Shown here: positions 43,753 to 53,696 of the stretch, in pieces | Numbering within the stretch: position 1 is the first letter of the stretch | How the letters are laid out: each line of letters begins with the position of its first letter | Notes under the pieces: model-generated | The model's input: only the letters and a program-made list of their open reading frames with translations | Databases searched by the model: none | What the model was told of the DNA's origin: nothing | Made by a program: the position numbers and the translations under genes | DNA from: Aquibium sp. A9E412 | Lineage (GTDB): Bacteria; Pseudomonadota; Alphaproteobacteria; Rhizobiales; Rhizobiaceae | Direction: 5' to 3' | DNA: 56,844 nt | Assembly: GCF_030398335.1 (NCBI RefSeq) | Contig: NZ_JAOAOP010000022.1 | Coordinates: forward strand, 1-56,844

Positions 43753-44664
43753 ATGGAAAGACCGCAGATGCCGACCGGCCTGCCGGAGGGGATCGAGGAC
43801 AAGAAGGCGGCGGCCAGGGCCTGGTTCGAGACGCTGCGCGACCGCATCTGCGCCGCCTTCGAGCGGCTCGAGGACGAGCTGTCGGGGCCGCTGTCGGACC
43901 GTCCGGCCGGCCGCTTCGAGCGCACGCCGTGGCAGCGCGAGGGGGGCGCGGGCGGCGGCGGCGTGATGTCGCTGATGCACGGCCGCGTGTTCGAGAAGGT
44001 CGGCGTGCACACCTCCACCGTGCACGGCGAGTTCTCGCCGGAGTTCCGCAAGCAGATCCCCGGCGCGGAGGACGATCCGCGGTTCTGGGCGTCCGGCATC
44101 TCGCTGATCGCGCATCCGCAGAACCCGCGCGTGCCGGCCGTGCACATGAACACGCGCATGGTCGTGACGACGCGACAGTGGTTCGGCGGCGGCGCCGACC
44201 TGACGCCGGTGCTGGAGCGCCGGCGCAGCCAGGACGACCCCGACGCGGTCGCCTTCCACGAGGCGATGAAGCTCGTCTGCGACAAGCACGCGGTGGCCGA
44301 CCATGCGCGCTTCAAGGCGTGGTGCGACGAGTACTTCTTCCTGCCGCATCGCGGCGAGCCGCGCGGCATCGGCGGCATCTTCTACGACTGGCTGAAATCG
44401 CCGGACGAGCTCGGCGGCTGGGACGCCGACTTCGCCTTCACCCAGGACGTCGGGCGCGCCTTCGTGATCGTCTACGACCATCTCGTGCGGCGTCACTTCA
44501 ACGACGCCTGGAGCGAGGAGGAGCGCGAGGAGCAGCTCGTGCGGCGCGGCCGCTACGTCGAGTTCAACCTGCTCTACGACCGCGGCACCATCTTCGGGCT
44601 GAAGACCGGCGGTCACGTGCCGGCGATCCTGTCGAGCATGCCGCCGCTCGTGCGCTGGCCGTAG
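43753..44664 (+). CDS. hemF: Oxygen-dependent coproporphyrinogen III oxidase
   Basis: HemF (303 aa) makes protoporphyrinogen IX from coproporphyrinogen III with oxygen, in haem synthesis. Signature [20 protein letters not shown] then GADLTPVLE; also [10 protein letters not shown] and [20 protein letters not shown] at the C-terminus. The ATG at 43753 follows AGGGAGC. Full length. It lies 3 kb from petABC, whose products need haem, but is separated from it by the MarR gene. Confidence 0.97.
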   Translation: MERPQMPTGLPEGIEDKKAAARAWFETLRDRICAAFERLEDELSGPLSDRPAGRFERTPWQREGGAGGGGVMSLMHGRVFEKVGVHTSTVHGEFSPEFRKQIPGAEDDPRFWASGISLIAHPQNPRVPAVHMNTRMVVTTRQWFGGGADLTPVLERRRSQDDPDAVAFHEAMKLVCDKHAVADHARFKAWCDEYFFLPHRGEPRGIGGIFYDWLKSPDELGGWDADFAFTQDVGRAFVIVYDHLVRRHFNDAWSEEEREEQLVRRGRYVEFNLLYDRGTIFGLKTGGHVPAILSSMPPLVRWP

Positions 44665-44764
44665 CCGTGCCGCCGGCCGCCGGCTGTTGACGCGGGGCGG
44701 CCGCGCCGCCAGATTCGGCGGCACGGGCGTCCGCGGGCGGCGCTGCAAGCGATGACGAGGTGCC

Positions 44765-45094
44765 ATGTCCGGTGCAAGCGACAACCAGCGCCACGCCGCG
44801 CTCGCCGCGGCGATCAGCGACCGCGGCCCGCTCGACCACGAGATCCTCGGCGAGAAGGCGGCGGCGCTCGGCCGCGCCGGCGAGCAGGCGGAAAAGACCC
44901 TGCGCCGGCTGCGCGAGGCCGAGGCGCAAGGCACCGCCGACGGCGAGGAGCGCGCGCGCCTGCAGAAGGCGGCGGCGCGCGCCGTCTATGCCTATTTCGT
45001 GCAGCGCGAGCTGTGCGGCCTGCGCCGGCACGACGAGATCGTGCGGCGGCTGGCCATCCCGCGTGCCGTGCTGGTGCGGCTCGGCGCCGTGTGA
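44765..45094 (+). CDS. Small conserved protein, DUF6665-like
   Basis: Protein of 109 aa. It contains GPLDHEILGEKAAALGRAGE, a helical middle, and VYAYFVQRELCGLRRHDEIV near the C-terminus. I recall this pattern from DUF6665, a short family of unknown function in Hyphomicrobiales. No signal or membrane segment; probably an all-helical cytoplasmic protein. It follows hemF by 100 bases with its own gAGG site and converges with the MarR gene. Confidence 0.7.
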   Translation: MSGASDNQRHAALAAAISDRGPLDHEILGEKAAALGRAGEQAEKTLRRLREAEAQGTADGEERARLQKAAARAVYAYFVQRELCGLRRHDEIVRRLAIPRAVLVRLGAV

Positions 45095-45112
45095 GCCGGG
45101 CGCGGCTGCCGC

Positions 45113-45568
45113 TCAGCCGGCGCGCGGCCGGTCGTCGAGGGCGGCGACGACGCGCTCGAGGTCGGCGAGGAAGCGCGCCCGCTCGGCCGGCTGCAGCCCG
45201 GACAGCGCCAGCGCATTGACCTCGGCGGCCGCCGCCATCACCGTGGCGGCCTTGGCTTCGGCGGCCGGCGTCAGCCGGATCAGGCTCTTGCGGCGGTCGT
45301 CCGGGTCGGGCTCGCGGGCGATCAGGCCGTCGCGCTCCATGCGCGTCAGCGTGGCGGCCATGGTCGGCTGTTCGATCGCCGCGCTCAACGCCAGCTCCTT
45401 CTGGGTCATCGTCGTTCCGCCGGCGAGCGCGAAGAAAACCGGCATGTGGCCGGAGGACAGGCCGTGCGGCGCCAGCCGCCGGTCGATGGCGCGCGCGAAC
45501 AGCCGCGCCGCCCAGTTGGTCATGTAGCCGGCCGAGGCGCGGCGCGGGTCGTTCGGGAATGACACCAT
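45113..45568 (-). CDS. MarR-family transcriptional regulator
   Basis: Protein of 151 aa with a winged helix: GLSSGHMPVFFALAGGTTMT, recognition helix region ELALSAAIEQPTMAATLTRM, wing ERDGLIAREPDPDDRRKSLI. MarR proteins are dimeric repressors that release DNA on binding small phenolic or oxidative signals. I chose ATG 45568 (MVSFPNDPRRAS); the frame is open upstream but unlike the family. It is divergent from petABC over 269 bases, so control of either itself or petABC is possible. Confidence 0.92.
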   Translation of the reverse strand: MVSFPNDPRRASAGYMTNWAARLFARAIDRRLAPHGLSSGHMPVFFALAGGTTMTQKELALSAAIEQPTMAATLTRMERDGLIAREPDPDDRRKSLIRLTPAAEAKAATVMAAAAEVNALALSGLQPAERARFLADLERVVAALDDRPRAG

Positions 45569-45676
45569 CGTCCACCTGTATCGCATGCTATGGATGCTGC
45601 ACAGCCCCTTGCCGGCGCGGCCTGCAGGCCCCTGTGCAAGGCTTGCGACAAACTGCCGTCGACGCCACGCGACGTC

Positions 45677-45705
45677 TGGACAAGCGCAAGCGCGGCGCAT
45701 AGAAC
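45677..45705 (+). promoter_or_regulatory. Candidate sigma-70 promoter for petABC
   Basis: TGGACA (45677-45682), 17-base spacer, TAGAAC (45700-45705) on the plus strand, 132 bases before the petA start. The spacing is ideal and the hexamers fair. Confidence 0.4.
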
Positions 45706-45837
45706 CCTTCGCCAAATGCGGGGGGCCGAAGCCGGGTCGAGCCGGACCGTCGTCGTGGGGGACGATGGACGCGCCGGAGGCAGCGCTCCGGCATCGCTGG
45801 CTTTCCGGCAGTTTCGACGAAAGAGGATCACCGTCCC

Positions 45838-46401
45838 GTGAGCGCTACCGATTCGACCGAACACACCCGCCGCGACTTCCTCTACGTGGCCACCGGCATG
45901 GCCGGCGTCGTCGGCGCCGCCGCGGTCGCCTGGCCGTTCATCGACCAGATGCGGCCGGACGCCTCGACGCGGGCGCTGGCCTCGATCCAGGTCGACATCT
46001 CGGCCGTCGAGCCGGGCATGTCGCTGACCGTCAAGTGGCGCGGCAAGCCGGTGTTCATCCGCAACCGCACCGAGGAGGAAGTCCTGGCGGCGCGGGATGT
46101 TCCCCTCGACGATCTCAAGGATCCGCTGGCCCGCAACGCCAACCTGACCGGCCAGGAGCCGGCGACCGACGCGGCCCGTTCGGCCGGGGAGGGCCGCGAG
46201 AACTGGCTCGTGATGATCGGCGTGTGCACGCATCTGGGCTGCGTGCCGCTCGGCCAGGCCGGCGATTTCGGCGGCTGGTTCTGCCCGTGCCACGGCTCGC
46301 ACTACGACACGGCCGGGCGCATCCGCAGGGGGCCGGCGCCGGAGAACCTGTACATTCCGACCTTCGAATTCGTTTCCGACTCGGTCGTTCAGATCGGCTA
46401 A
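45838..46401 (+). CDS. petA: Ubiquinol-cytochrome c reductase Rieske iron-sulfur subunit
   Basis: Rieske protein (187 aa) of cytochrome bc1, carrying the 2Fe-2S cluster that takes the first electron from ubiquinol. Ligand motifs CTHLGC (130-135) and CPCHGS (149-154). A twin-arginine signal ([10 protein letters not shown]) followed by a membrane anchor (about 18-37) places the head in the periplasm. The start is GTG 45838, about 10 bases after GAGG. First gene of petABC. Confidence 0.97.
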   Translation: MSATDSTEHTRRDFLYVATGMAGVVGAAAVAWPFIDQMRPDASTRALASIQVDISAVEPGMSLTVKWRGKPVFIRNRTEEEVLAARDVPLDDLKDPLARNANLTGQEPATDAARSAGEGRENWLVMIGVCTHLGCVPLGQAGDFGGWFCPCHGSHYDTAGRIRRGPAPENLYIPTFEFVSDSVVQIG

Positions 46402-46422
46402 GGCGCAAGGGGAATCACGATC

Positions 46423-47724
46423 ATGAGCGGTGCACAGTCGACCTACACGCCGAAGACGGGAATTGGACGCTGGGTGGATGCCCGCATGCCGCTGCCGCGG
46501 CTGATGCACGATTCCTTCGTCGCCTATCCGGTCCCGCGCAACCTCAACTACGCCTACACCTTCGGCGGCATCCTCTCGATCATGCTGGTCGTGCAGATCC
46601 TGACCGGCGTCGTCCTGGCCATGCACTATGCGGCCAACACCGAGATCGCCTTCGGCTCGGTCGAGAAGATCATGCGCGACGTGAACTCGGGCTGGCTGCT
46701 GCGCTACCTGCACGCCAACGGCGCGTCCTTCTTCTTCGTCGCCGTCTATGTGCACATCTTCCGCGGCCTCTACTACGGCTCCTACAAGGCGCCGCGCGAG
46801 CTCCTGTGGATCCTCGGCTGCATCATCTATCTCTTGATGATGGCGACCGCCTTCATGGGCTACGTGCTGCCGTGGGGCCAGATGAGCTTCTGGGGCGCGA
46901 CGGTCATCACCGGCTTCTTCACCGCCATCCCGCTGGTCGGCGAGTGGATCCAGCAGCTCCTGCTCGGCGGCTTCGCGGTCGACAACCCGACGCTCAACCG
47001 CTTCTACTCGCTGCACTACCTGCTGCCGTTCATGATCGCCGGCGTGGTGGTGCTGCACGTGTGGGCGCTGCACGTGACGGGGCAGACCAACCCGACCGGC
47101 ATCGAGGTCAAGTCGAAGACCGACACGCTGCCGTTCACGCCGTATGCGACCGTCAAGGACGGCTTCGCGATGGTGCTGTTCCTCATCGTGTTCGCCTATT
47201 TCGTCTTCTACATCCCGAACTTCCTCGGCCATCCCGACAACTACATCGAGGCCGACCCGCTGAAGACGCCGGCGCACATCGTGCCCGAATGGTACTTCCT
47301 GCCGTTCTACGCCATCCTGCGCGCCGTCACCTTCGACATCGGCCCGATCAACTCCAAGCTGGGCGGCGTGCTCGCCATGTTCGGCTCGATCGCGGTGCTG
47401 TTCGTCGTGCCGTGGCTCGACACCTCGAAGGTGCGCTCAGCCGTCTACCGGCCCTGGTTCAAGCTGTTCTTCTGGCTGTTCTTGGTCAACGCCGTCTTCC
47501 TCGGCTGGCTCGGCTCGCGCCCGGCGGAAGGCATCTACGTGACGCTGATGCAGCTCGGCACGCTCTACTACTTCGCCTTCTTCCTCATCATCATGCCGCT
47601 GCTCGGGCTGATCGAGACGCCGCGCCGGCTGCCCAACTCCATCACCGAGGCGGTGCTGGACAAGAACAAGGGCGGCTCGGGCTCGCCGGCCGGTGCGACC
47701 GCGGCGCCGGAAGGCCGCGGCTGA
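46423..47724 (+). CDS. petB: Cytochrome b of the bc1 complex
   Basis: Cytochrome b (433 aa), the membrane core of complex III with haems bL and bH. Eight helices; haem-ligand histidines in the helices [19 protein letters not shown] and [20 protein letters not shown]; quinol-site loop [15 protein letters not shown]. Full length in one gene, unlike the split b6/IV form. It follows petA by 21 bases and precedes petC by 29. Confidence 0.98.
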   Translation: MSGAQSTYTPKTGIGRWVDARMPLPRLMHDSFVAYPVPRNLNYAYTFGGILSIMLVVQILTGVVLAMHYAANTEIAFGSVEKIMRDVNSGWLLRYLHANGASFFFVAVYVHIFRGLYYGSYKAPRELLWILGCIIYLLMMATAFMGYVLPWGQMSFWGATVITGFFTAIPLVGEWIQQLLLGGFAVDNPTLNRFYSLHYLLPFMIAGVVVLHVWALHVTGQTNPTGIEVKSKTDTLPFTPYATVKDGFAMVLFLIVFAYFVFYIPNFLGHPDNYIEADPLKTPAHIVPEWYFLPFYAILRAVTFDIGPINSKLGGVLAMFGSIAVLFVVPWLDTSKVRSAVYRPWFKLFFWLFLVNAVFLGWLGSRPAEGIYVTLMQLGTLYYFAFFLIIMPLLGLIETPRRLPNSITEAVLDKNKGGSGSPAGATAAPEGRG

Positions 47725-47753
47725 GCGACGGCACGCTGAAAAGGGACTTTGCC

Positions 47754-48602
47754 ATGAAGACGATTTTCCGCGGAGCCATCACGCTCGGCCTCGTTCTCGC
47801 CACCGCGCTGGCCGCCGGGGCGGCCGAAGAGGAGGGCGGCACGCCGCACTACCCGATCAAGAAGCCGACGGAGGAGAACTGGTCCTTCGAGGGGCCGTTC
47901 GGCACCTACGACAAGGGCCAGCTGCAGCGCGGCTTCAAGGTCTATCGCGAGGTCTGCGCGGTCTGCCATTCGCTCGACTACGTCGCCTTCCGCAACCTGG
48001 AGGACCTCGGCTACTCCGAGGCGCAGGTGCGCGCGATCGCCAGCGAGTACGAGGTCGAGGACGGCCCCGACAGCTTCGGCGACATGTTCATGCGCCCGGC
48101 CAAGCCGTCGGACACCTTCCCGCCGCCGTTCGCCAATCCCGAGCAGGCCGCCGCCGCCAACAACGGCGCGGTGCCGCCGGACTTCTCGCTGATCGCCAAG
48201 GCGCGCGCGGTCGAGCGCGGCTTCCCGACCTTCGTGTTCGACGTCTTCACGCAGTATGCCGAAAGCGGCGTCGACTACATCCACGCGCTGCTGACCGGCT
48301 ACCAGGACCCGCCGGAGGGCGTGGAGGTTCCCGAGGGCACCTACTACAACCCGTACTTCCTGTCGGGCTCCTCGCTCGCCATGGCGCAGCCGCTGTTCGA
48401 CGGTCTCGTCACCTATGACGACGGCGCGCCGGAGACCGTCGACCAGTATGCCCGCGACGTCTCGGCCTTCCTGATGTGGGCCGCCGAGCCGCATCTGGAG
48501 GAGCGCAAGCGCACCGGCTTCAACGTCATGGTGTTCCTGGTGCTGTTCGGCGCGCTGGTCTACCTGACGAAGCGCAAGGTCTGGTCGACCACCGAGCACT
48601 GA
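47754..48602 (+). CDS. petC: Cytochrome c1 of the bc1 complex
   Basis: Cytochrome c1 (282 aa) passes electrons from the Rieske centre to soluble cytochrome c. A signal peptide (about 1-23), haem-binding CAVCH (68-72), the probable sixth-ligand Met in SLAMAQPL, and a C-terminal membrane anchor ([20 protein letters not shown]). Here it is a separate gene, whereas in some relatives b and c1 are fused. AAGGGA precedes the ATG, and a strong terminator follows. Confidence 0.97.
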   Translation: MKTIFRGAITLGLVLATALAAGAAEEEGGTPHYPIKKPTEENWSFEGPFGTYDKGQLQRGFKVYREVCAVCHSLDYVAFRNLEDLGYSEAQVRAIASEYEVEDGPDSFGDMFMRPAKPSDTFPPPFANPEQAAAANNGAVPPDFSLIAKARAVERGFPTFVFDVFTQYAESGVDYIHALLTGYQDPPEGVEVPEGTYYNPYFLSGSSLAMAQPLFDGLVTYDDGAPETVDQYARDVSAFLMWAAEPHLEERKRTGFNVMVFLVLFGALVYLTKRKVWSTTEH

Positions 48603-48625
48603 GCGCCGGCAAGGCGCGCGACGAG

Positions 48626-48654
48626 GGGCGCCCCGGCCGGGCGCCCTTTTCTTT
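48626..48654 (+). terminator. Rho-independent terminator of petABC
   Basis: An 8-bp stem, GGGCGCCC/GGGCGCCC, with loop CGGCC (48626-48646) is followed by TTTTCTTT, 24 bases after the petC stop codon. Confidence 0.88.
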
Positions 48655-48697
48655 GGCCGCGCGAGGCGGCATGAATGGTGGCGAACGGGGTCCTGCC

Positions 48698-49243
48698 ATG
48701 CAAACCAGCCTGCAAGACACGCTGCTCGCGGCCATCCGCACGATCCCCGACTATCCCAAGCCGGGCATCCGGTTCCGCGACATCACCACGCTGCTCGGCG
48801 ACGCGCGCGCCTTCCGCCGCGCCGTCGACGAGCTCGTGCATCCCTATGCCGGCTCCAAGATCGACAAGATCGCCGGCATCGAGGCGCGCGGCTTCATCCT
48901 GGGCGGCGCCATCGCGCACCAGCTGTCCTCCGGCTTCGTGCCGATCCGCAAGAAGGGCAAGCTGCCGCACGAGACCGTGCGGGTGGCCTACAGCCTGGAA
49001 TACGGCATCGACGAGATGGAGATGCACAAGGACGCGGTGGCCGCCGGCCACAAGGTGATCCTGGTCGACGACCTGATCGCCACCGGCGGCACCGCCGAGG
49101 GCGCGGTCAGGCTGCTGCGCCAGATGGGGGCGGAGATCGTCGCGGCCTGCTTCGTCATCGACCTGCCCGACCTCGGCGGCCGCGCCAGGCTGGAGGCGCT
49201 CGACGTGCCGGTGCGCACGCTGGTCTCCTTCGCCGGCGATTGA
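48698..49243 (+). CDS. apt: Adenine phosphoribosyltransferase
   Basis: Apt (181 aa) salvages adenine to AMP with PRPP. The PRPP-binding motif is [14 protein letters not shown]; also [20 protein letters not shown] and [16 protein letters not shown] use ATG 48698 for family length; ATG 48671, nine codons up, has a better GCGAGG site and may be the true start. Single gene after the petABC terminator. Confidence 0.96.
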   Translation: MQTSLQDTLLAAIRTIPDYPKPGIRFRDITTLLGDARAFRRAVDELVHPYAGSKIDKIAGIEARGFILGGAIAHQLSSGFVPIRKKGKLPHETVRVAYSLEYGIDEMEMHKDAVAAGHKVILVDDLIATGGTAEGAVRLLRQMGAEIVAACFVIDLPDLGGRARLEALDVPVRTLVSFAGD

Positions 49244-49247
49244 GGTC

Positions 49248-49712
49248 TCAGCCCGCCTTCACCAGCACCGCGTTCTCGAAGAACAGCACCGGCGCGCCGT
49301 CCTGGTTGACGCCGCCGGCCTCCACGGTGGCGATGTGCCAGCCCGGACGCGAGGCGAGCGGCCGGTGGCCGGTCACCGTGCGCGTGTAGGTGATGGTGTC
49401 GCCGGCATAGACGGGCTTCAGCCAGCGCAGATTGGAGAAGCCGGGCGAGGGGCCGAAGGTCGGTCCGTCCGTCTCGCCGCCCGTCTCGCCGCCGTCCTCG
49501 CGGGTGGCGAGGTTGTAGCGCATCCACATGGCGCAGGTGTGCCAGCCCGAGGCGCACAGCCGGCCGAAGACGCTGTGGCGCGCGGCCTCCTCGTCGACAT
49601 GGAAGCGCTGCGGGTCGTACTGCGCCGCGAAGCGCTTGATCTCGTCGGCGCCGAAGGTGTGGCTGCCGAGCGTCACGGTCTCGCCGACGCGCAGGAAGCT
49701 GTCGAGCGTCAC
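49248..49712 (-). CDS. MaoC-family dehydratase, second of tandem pair
   Basis: Protein of 154 aa with a hot-dog fold. The catalytic Asp and His of R-hydratases are present as DPQRFHVDEEAA (D-x4-H); also CASGWHTCAMWMRY and KPVYAGDTITYTRTVTG. Such proteins hydrate or dehydrate acyl-CoA esters; substrate unknown. The start is GTG 49712, overlapping the stop codon of its paralogue (GTGA), so the two probably form a heterodimer or work in sequence. Confidence 0.9.
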   Translation of the reverse strand: MTLDSFLRVGETVTLGSHTFGADEIKRFAAQYDPQRFHVDEEAARHSVFGRLCASGWHTCAMWMRYNLATREDGGETGGETDGPTFGPSPGFSNLRWLKPVYAGDTITYTRTVTGHRPLASRPGWHIATVEAGGVNQDGAPVLFFENAVLVKAG

Positions 49713-50173
49713 TGGCCGTCTCCGGGGTTGCGCAGCAGGAACATGCCGACATTCTCCAGTTCGAGCACGGTCTCGCCGCGCTGGTTGACGAGCGTGTGGC
49801 GGCAGGTGACGTAGCCGAGGTTCGGCCGGCGCGCGCGCCGCCGGCCGGTGACGACGCTGGTGCCGCTCAGCGTGTCGCCGGCCAGCACCGGCTTGCGCCA
49901 GCGCGCCTGCTCGACGCCGGGGGCGCCCTGCGAGGTGGAATCGAGCAGGAAGGCGTCGCACAGCATGCGCATGAACATCGCGCAGGTGTGCCAGCCGGAT
50001 GCCGACAGCCCGCCGAGCACGCTCGCCTTGCCCGCCGCCTCGTCGAGATGCATCGGCTGGGCGTCGAACTGCGAGGCGAACGCGATGATCTCCTCCGCGC
50101 TCACCGTCTTCGTGCCGAGGTCGAAGGTGCGGCCCTCGACGAGATCTTCATAGGCCCAGGTCGGGTCGGTCAT
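49709..50173 (-). CDS. MaoC-family dehydratase, first of tandem pair
   Basis: Protein of 154 aa, the same length as its neighbour and clearly paralogous. Catalytic pair in DAQPMHLDEAAG (D-x4-H); also LSASGWHTCAMFMRMLCDAF and KPVLAGDTLSGTSVVTGRR. Acyl-CoA hydratase or dehydratase role from the family. The ATG at 50173 starts MTDPTWAYEDLVEGRTFD. Co-transcribed with the second copy and lies downstream of a membrane-protein gene on the same strand. Confidence 0.9.
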   Translation of the reverse strand: MTDPTWAYEDLVEGRTFDLGTKTVSAEEIIAFASQFDAQPMHLDEAAGKASVLGGLSASGWHTCAMFMRMLCDAFLLDSTSQGAPGVEQARWRKPVLAGDTLSGTSVVTGRRRARRPNLGYVTCRHTLVNQRGETVLELENVGMFLLRNPGDGQ

Positions 50174-50241
50174 CGGCGATTCCGTTCAAGCTTCAACGGT
50201 CGGGACAATGTCTTCAACCGGGCGGCGGTGCAAGCCGTCGC

Positions 50242-50868
50242 TCACATCTGGTGGCCGGGGATGGACAGCACGAAGTAGAGCGGCACGGCGGCATACATGG
50301 CGATCGCCAGCCCGGCCAGGCCGCGCACCAGGAGGTGGCGGAAGCGACGCCAGACGACGACGGCGCAGGCGATGCCGAGCAGCGCCTCGGCGGCGCTCCA
50401 CCAGGTGCCGAAATGCGCCGGGTCCCAGTAGGAGACGGGCGAGGCGAAGGTCCAGCGCGACAGCGGCCAGAACTGCATGTGCGCGTCGTCGCGGTGCAGC
50501 AGGAAGTCGCTGGCGGCGTGCAGCAGCGCGGCGAGGGCGAAGACCGTCAGCGCCGCGCCGGGCGTGTCGGCGTTCGCGCGGCCGCCGCTCGCGGCGGCCC
50601 GGCGACGCCACAGCAGACCGCCGGCCAGCAGCAGGCCGAGGAGCACGAAGGAGTGGCTGGCGCCGAGCAGCGTCGGCATCGGCTCGCGCCAGTAGAGCAC
50701 GTCGAACACGGCGGCGTTGTCGTAGCCGGCGGTGCGGGCGCCGACGAAGAAGGCATAGAGCGGCAGATCGGGCGCCAGGCCGCCGGCGACGGCGGCCAGG
50801 CTCTGCGCCGGCAGGCCGGCCCGGGCGAACAGGGCGGCGCCGAGGAGGACGTGGGTCTGCGTGTTCAT
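50242..50868 (-). CDS. Integral membrane protein, unknown function
   Basis: Protein of 208 aa. It starts MNTQTHVLLGAALFARAG, followed by about five membrane helices; conserved-looking polar spots are GGLAPDLPLYAFF, LLGASHSFVLLG and AALLHAASDFLLHRDDAHMQ, where His and Asp lie near membrane faces as in YdjM/DUF-type putative membrane hydrolases. Relatives are, as I recall, often labelled as a cobalamin protein without support. The start is ATG 50868. Function unknown. Confidence 0.8.
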   Translation of the reverse strand: MNTQTHVLLGAALFARAGLPAQSLAAVAGGLAPDLPLYAFFVGARTAGYDNAAVFDVLYWREPMPTLLGASHSFVLLGLLLAGGLLWRRRAAASGGRANADTPGAALTVFALAALLHAASDFLLHRDDAHMQFWPLSRWTFASPVSYWDPAHFGTWWSAAEALLGIACAVVVWRRFRHLLVRGLAGLAIAMYAAVPLYFVLSIPGHQM

Positions 50869-51058
50869 GCGTGCGGTCTGGCCTGTGCCGGGATCGGCGC
50901 CGCGCCGGGCGGCGCCTGCCGCATGGCGCGGCCGGGCGGTCCCGCCCGACGGCGCAGGCATGCGGCGCCGTCAACCATAGCGGGCATCCAGCCGGCGGCA
51001 AGCCGCGGCCCGCATTCGGGCGTCACGGGGCGGCATGCGCCCGCCGTCGCCGGCCGCC

Positions 51059-52162
51059 TCACACGTTGAACTTGAACAGCATCACGTCGCCGTCCTGCAC
51101 GACGTACTCCTTGCCCTCGTCGCGCGCCTTGCCGGCCTCGCGCGCCGCGACCTCGCCGCCGAGCCCGACGAAATCGTCATAGGCGATGGTCTGGGCGCGG
51201 ATGAAGCCGCGCTCGAAATCGGTGTGGATGACGCCGGCCGCCTGCGGCGCGCGGGCGCCGCGGCTGACGGTCCAGGCGCGCGCCTCCTTCGGCCCGGCGG
51301 TGAAGAAGGTGATCAGGTCGAGCAGCGCGTAGCCCTCGCGGATCAGCCGGTCGAGGCCGGGCTCCTCGAGGCCCATGGCGTCGAGATACTCGCGCGCCTC
51401 GTCGTCGGCGAGCTGCGCCACCTCGGCCTCGATGGCGGCCGAGATGACGACGGTGCGCGCGCCCTGGCGGGCGGCCATCTCCTCGACGGCGCGGCTGTGC
51501 GCATTGCCGGTCGCGGCGTCGGCCTCGGCGACGTTGCAGACGTAGAGCACCGGCTTGGCCGTCAACAGGTTGAGGCCGCGCAGGATGCGCAGGTCCTCCG
51601 CCGCCAGCTCGGGCAGCAGCAGGCGCGCCGGCTTGCCGTCCTGCAGCAGCGCCAGCGCGCGCTCCATCATCGGCAGGAGGGCGATCGCCTCCTTGTCCTT
51701 GCCGGTGGCGCGCTTGCGCGTCTGCAGGCTGCGCCGCTCCAGGCTCTCCAGGTCGGCGAGCATCAGCTCGGTCTCCACCGTGTCGGCATCGGCCACCGGG
51801 TCGATGCGTCCCTCGACATGGGTGACGTCGTCATCCTCGAAGCAGCGCAGCACGTGCACCACCGCATCGACCTCGCGGATGTTGGCGAGGAACTGGTTGC
51901 CGAGGCCCTCGCCCTTGGAGGCGCCGCGCACCAGGCCGGCGATGTCGACGAAGGAGATGCGGGTGGGCACCACCTCCTTCGACCTGGCGATCGAGGCGAT
52001 CCTCGCCAGCCGCGGGTCGGGCACCGCCACCTCGCCGGTGTTCGGCTCGATGGTGCAGAAGGGGTAGTTGGCGGCCTGGGCGGCCGCGGTGCGGGTGAGC
52101 GCGTTGAAGAGCGTCGACTTGCCAACGTTGGGCAACCCAACGATGCCGCATTTGAAACCCAT
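51059..52162 (-). CDS. ychF: Redox-regulated ATPase YchF (Obg-like)
   Basis: YchF (367 aa) is a ribosome-associated Obg-family NTPase that prefers ATP. P-loop GIVGLPNVGKST near the start; G3 region SFVDIAGLVRGASKGEGLGN; the altered G4 motif NVAE in YVCNVAEADA, in place of NKxD, explains the ATP preference. The C-terminal TGS domain ends with KEYVVQDGDVMLFKFNV. The ATG at 52162 follows AGGA. Full length. Confidence 0.97.
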   Translation of the reverse strand: MGFKCGIVGLPNVGKSTLFNALTRTAAAQAANYPFCTIEPNTGEVAVPDPRLARIASIARSKEVVPTRISFVDIAGLVRGASKGEGLGNQFLANIREVDAVVHVLRCFEDDDVTHVEGRIDPVADADTVETELMLADLESLERRSLQTRKRATGKDKEAIALLPMMERALALLQDGKPARLLLPELAAEDLRILRGLNLLTAKPVLYVCNVAEADAATGNAHSRAVEEMAARQGARTVVISAAIEAEVAQLADDEAREYLDAMGLEEPGLDRLIREGYALLDLITFFTAGPKEARAWTVSRGARAPQAAGVIHTDFERGFIRAQTIAYDDFVGLGGEVAAREAGKARDEGKEYVVQDGDVMLFKFNV

Positions 52163-52256
52163 GGGAGAAAATTCCTGTCGCTGTCGCCGGCCGGCGGTCG
52201 GTGCGGGTTTGGGCAATGCCGGCGCGGCCGTCAACCCCCGGCGGCGATGCCGGGCC

Positions 52257-52955
52257 TCAGGTCGCCAGCAGCCAGCCGAGCGTGGCCGCGCCGGAGACCA
52301 CGGCGAGCCCGATCAGAACCAGCAGGCCGTCGCGCGTCACCAGCGCCAGGGCGAAGAAGGCGACCGCCGTGGCGATGATCGACGAGGACATCGGCACCAG
52401 CTCGAAGAACGGGATGACGAGCCCGCCGGCCAGGCACAGCAGCGCCGGCACGATGCTGAACGGCTTCTCGGTCAGGAAGGCCAGCCGGCGCCGCGTCCAG
52501 CGGTCGACGAAGGCGGCGGGCCGGCGCAGGAAGCGGTTGGCCCGGTCGAGCTGGTCGCGGCCGACGGTGCGCCGGCGCAGCATGCCGGGCAGCCACAGCG
52601 TGCGCCGGCCGATGACGATCTGCACCGCCACCAGCGCGATCAGCATGCCGCCGATCGACGACAGGCCCGGCACGCCGCTCGCCGGCGAGATGAGGATGAG
52701 CGCCGGCACCAGCAGGAGCGGGCTGAAGGCGCGCGCGCCGATCGTGTCGACGATCTCGGCGACCGCCACGCGCGGCCCCCGGCCGGCGCGCTCGAGCCGC
52801 TCGAGCAGCGCGGTCAGGCTGTTCGGACCATGGTCGTCGTGCCCGGCCGGGCTCCCGGCGTCGGCCGGACCGTCGTCCCGCGGCGCGTCGGCCGGCGCCG
52901 CTGCGTCGTCCGTCCGTTTCGGCTCGTCGCCGTCCTGCGGCCCGGCGCCGCGCAT
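52257..52955 (-). CDS. exoD: ExoD-family membrane protein
   Basis: Protein of 232 aa. The first 50 residues are charged and disordered; then the ExoD domain: SLTALLERLERAGRGPRVAV, FSPLLLVPALILISPASGVP and three to four membrane helices in the C-terminal half. ExoD in Sinorhizobium affects exopolysaccharide production and alkaline tolerance; its mechanism is unknown. The ATG at 52955 lies 3 bases after the pth stop codon, so the two are co-transcribed. Confidence 0.88.
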   Translation of the reverse strand: MRGAGPQDGDEPKRTDDAAAPADAPRDDGPADAGSPAGHDDHGPNSLTALLERLERAGRGPRVAVAEIVDTIGARAFSPLLLVPALILISPASGVPGLSSIGGMLIALVAVQIVIGRRTLWLPGMLRRRTVGRDQLDRANRFLRRPAAFVDRWTRRRLAFLTEKPFSIVPALLCLAGGLVIPFFELVPMSSSIIATAVAFFALALVTRDGLLVLIGLAVVSGAATLGWLLAT

Positions 52956-52958
52956 CGG

Positions 52959-53672
52959 TCAGTCGCCCTTGCCGAGCAGGCGGCGCAGCATGGCGGCCAT
53001 CGGCCCGCTCTGCGGCGGCTCGACCTGCGGCGTCTTCGGCCGCGCCTGGGGAATGTGGCTGCGGCCGCGGGCCGCAGTGCCGTCGCCGCGCCTTGCCGGG
53101 CTGGCGGCGGGAGCGGCGAGGCTGATCCGGTTCATGAAGCCCGGCTCGTCGCCCTTGACCAGCAGGTCGGCATGGTCGGCCAGCGCGTCGAGCAGCGGCT
53201 CGAGCCAGGTCTGGTCGGCCTTGGCGAAATCGCCGAGCACGTGGCCGGTGACTTTGTCCTTGTGGCCGGGATGGCCGATGCCGATGCGCACGCGCCGGTA
53301 GTCGCGGCCGCAGTGCTGGTCGATCGAGCGGATGCCGTTGTGGCCGCCGGCGCCGCCGCCGGTCTTCACCCGCACCTTGCCCGGCGCCAGGTCGAGCTCG
53401 TCGTACAGGACGACCAGATCGGCGGGCGTGAGCTTGTAGAAGCGCATCGCCTCGCCGACCGACTGGCCGGACCGGTTCATGTAGGTCTGCGGCTTGACGA
53501 GCAGCACCTTCTCGCCGGCGAGACGGCCCTCGGCGACGAGCGCGCCGAACTTCTTCGTCCAGGGCGAAAAGGAATGGCGGCGGGCGATCGCGTCCGCCGC
53601 CATGAAGCCGACATTGTGCCGGTGGCCGGCATATTGCTGGCCGGGATTGCCGAGCCCTGCGATGAGCAGCAT
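52959..53672 (-). CDS. pth: Peptidyl-tRNA hydrolase
   Basis: Pth (237 aa) frees tRNA from peptidyl-tRNA released by ribosomes. Motifs: [20 protein letters not shown] with catalytic His19, [28 protein letters not shown] and [13 protein letters not shown]. The C-terminal 45 residues are a Pro/Arg-rich extension beyond the usual ~195 aa. It follows rplY by 24 bases, an order common in alphaproteobacteria. Confidence 0.96.
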   Translation of the reverse strand: MLLIAGLGNPGQQYAGHRHNVGFMAADAIARRHSFSPWTKKFGALVAEGRLAGEKVLLVKPQTYMNRSGQSVGEAMRFYKLTPADLVVLYDELDLAPGKVRVKTGGGAGGHNGIRSIDQHCGRDYRRVRIGIGHPGHKDKVTGHVLGDFAKADQTWLEPLLDALADHADLLVKGDEPGFMNRISLAAPAASPARRGDGTAARGRSHIPQARPKTPQVEPPQSGPMAAMLRRLLGKGD

Positions 53673-53696
53673 GCCGAACCCCTTGCGGGAAGCGGG

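Noticed and set aside
44687-44716. TTGACG-containing promoter for the DUF6665-like gene
   Set aside because: No acceptable -10 hexamer at 16-18 bases; the region is almost entirely G and C.
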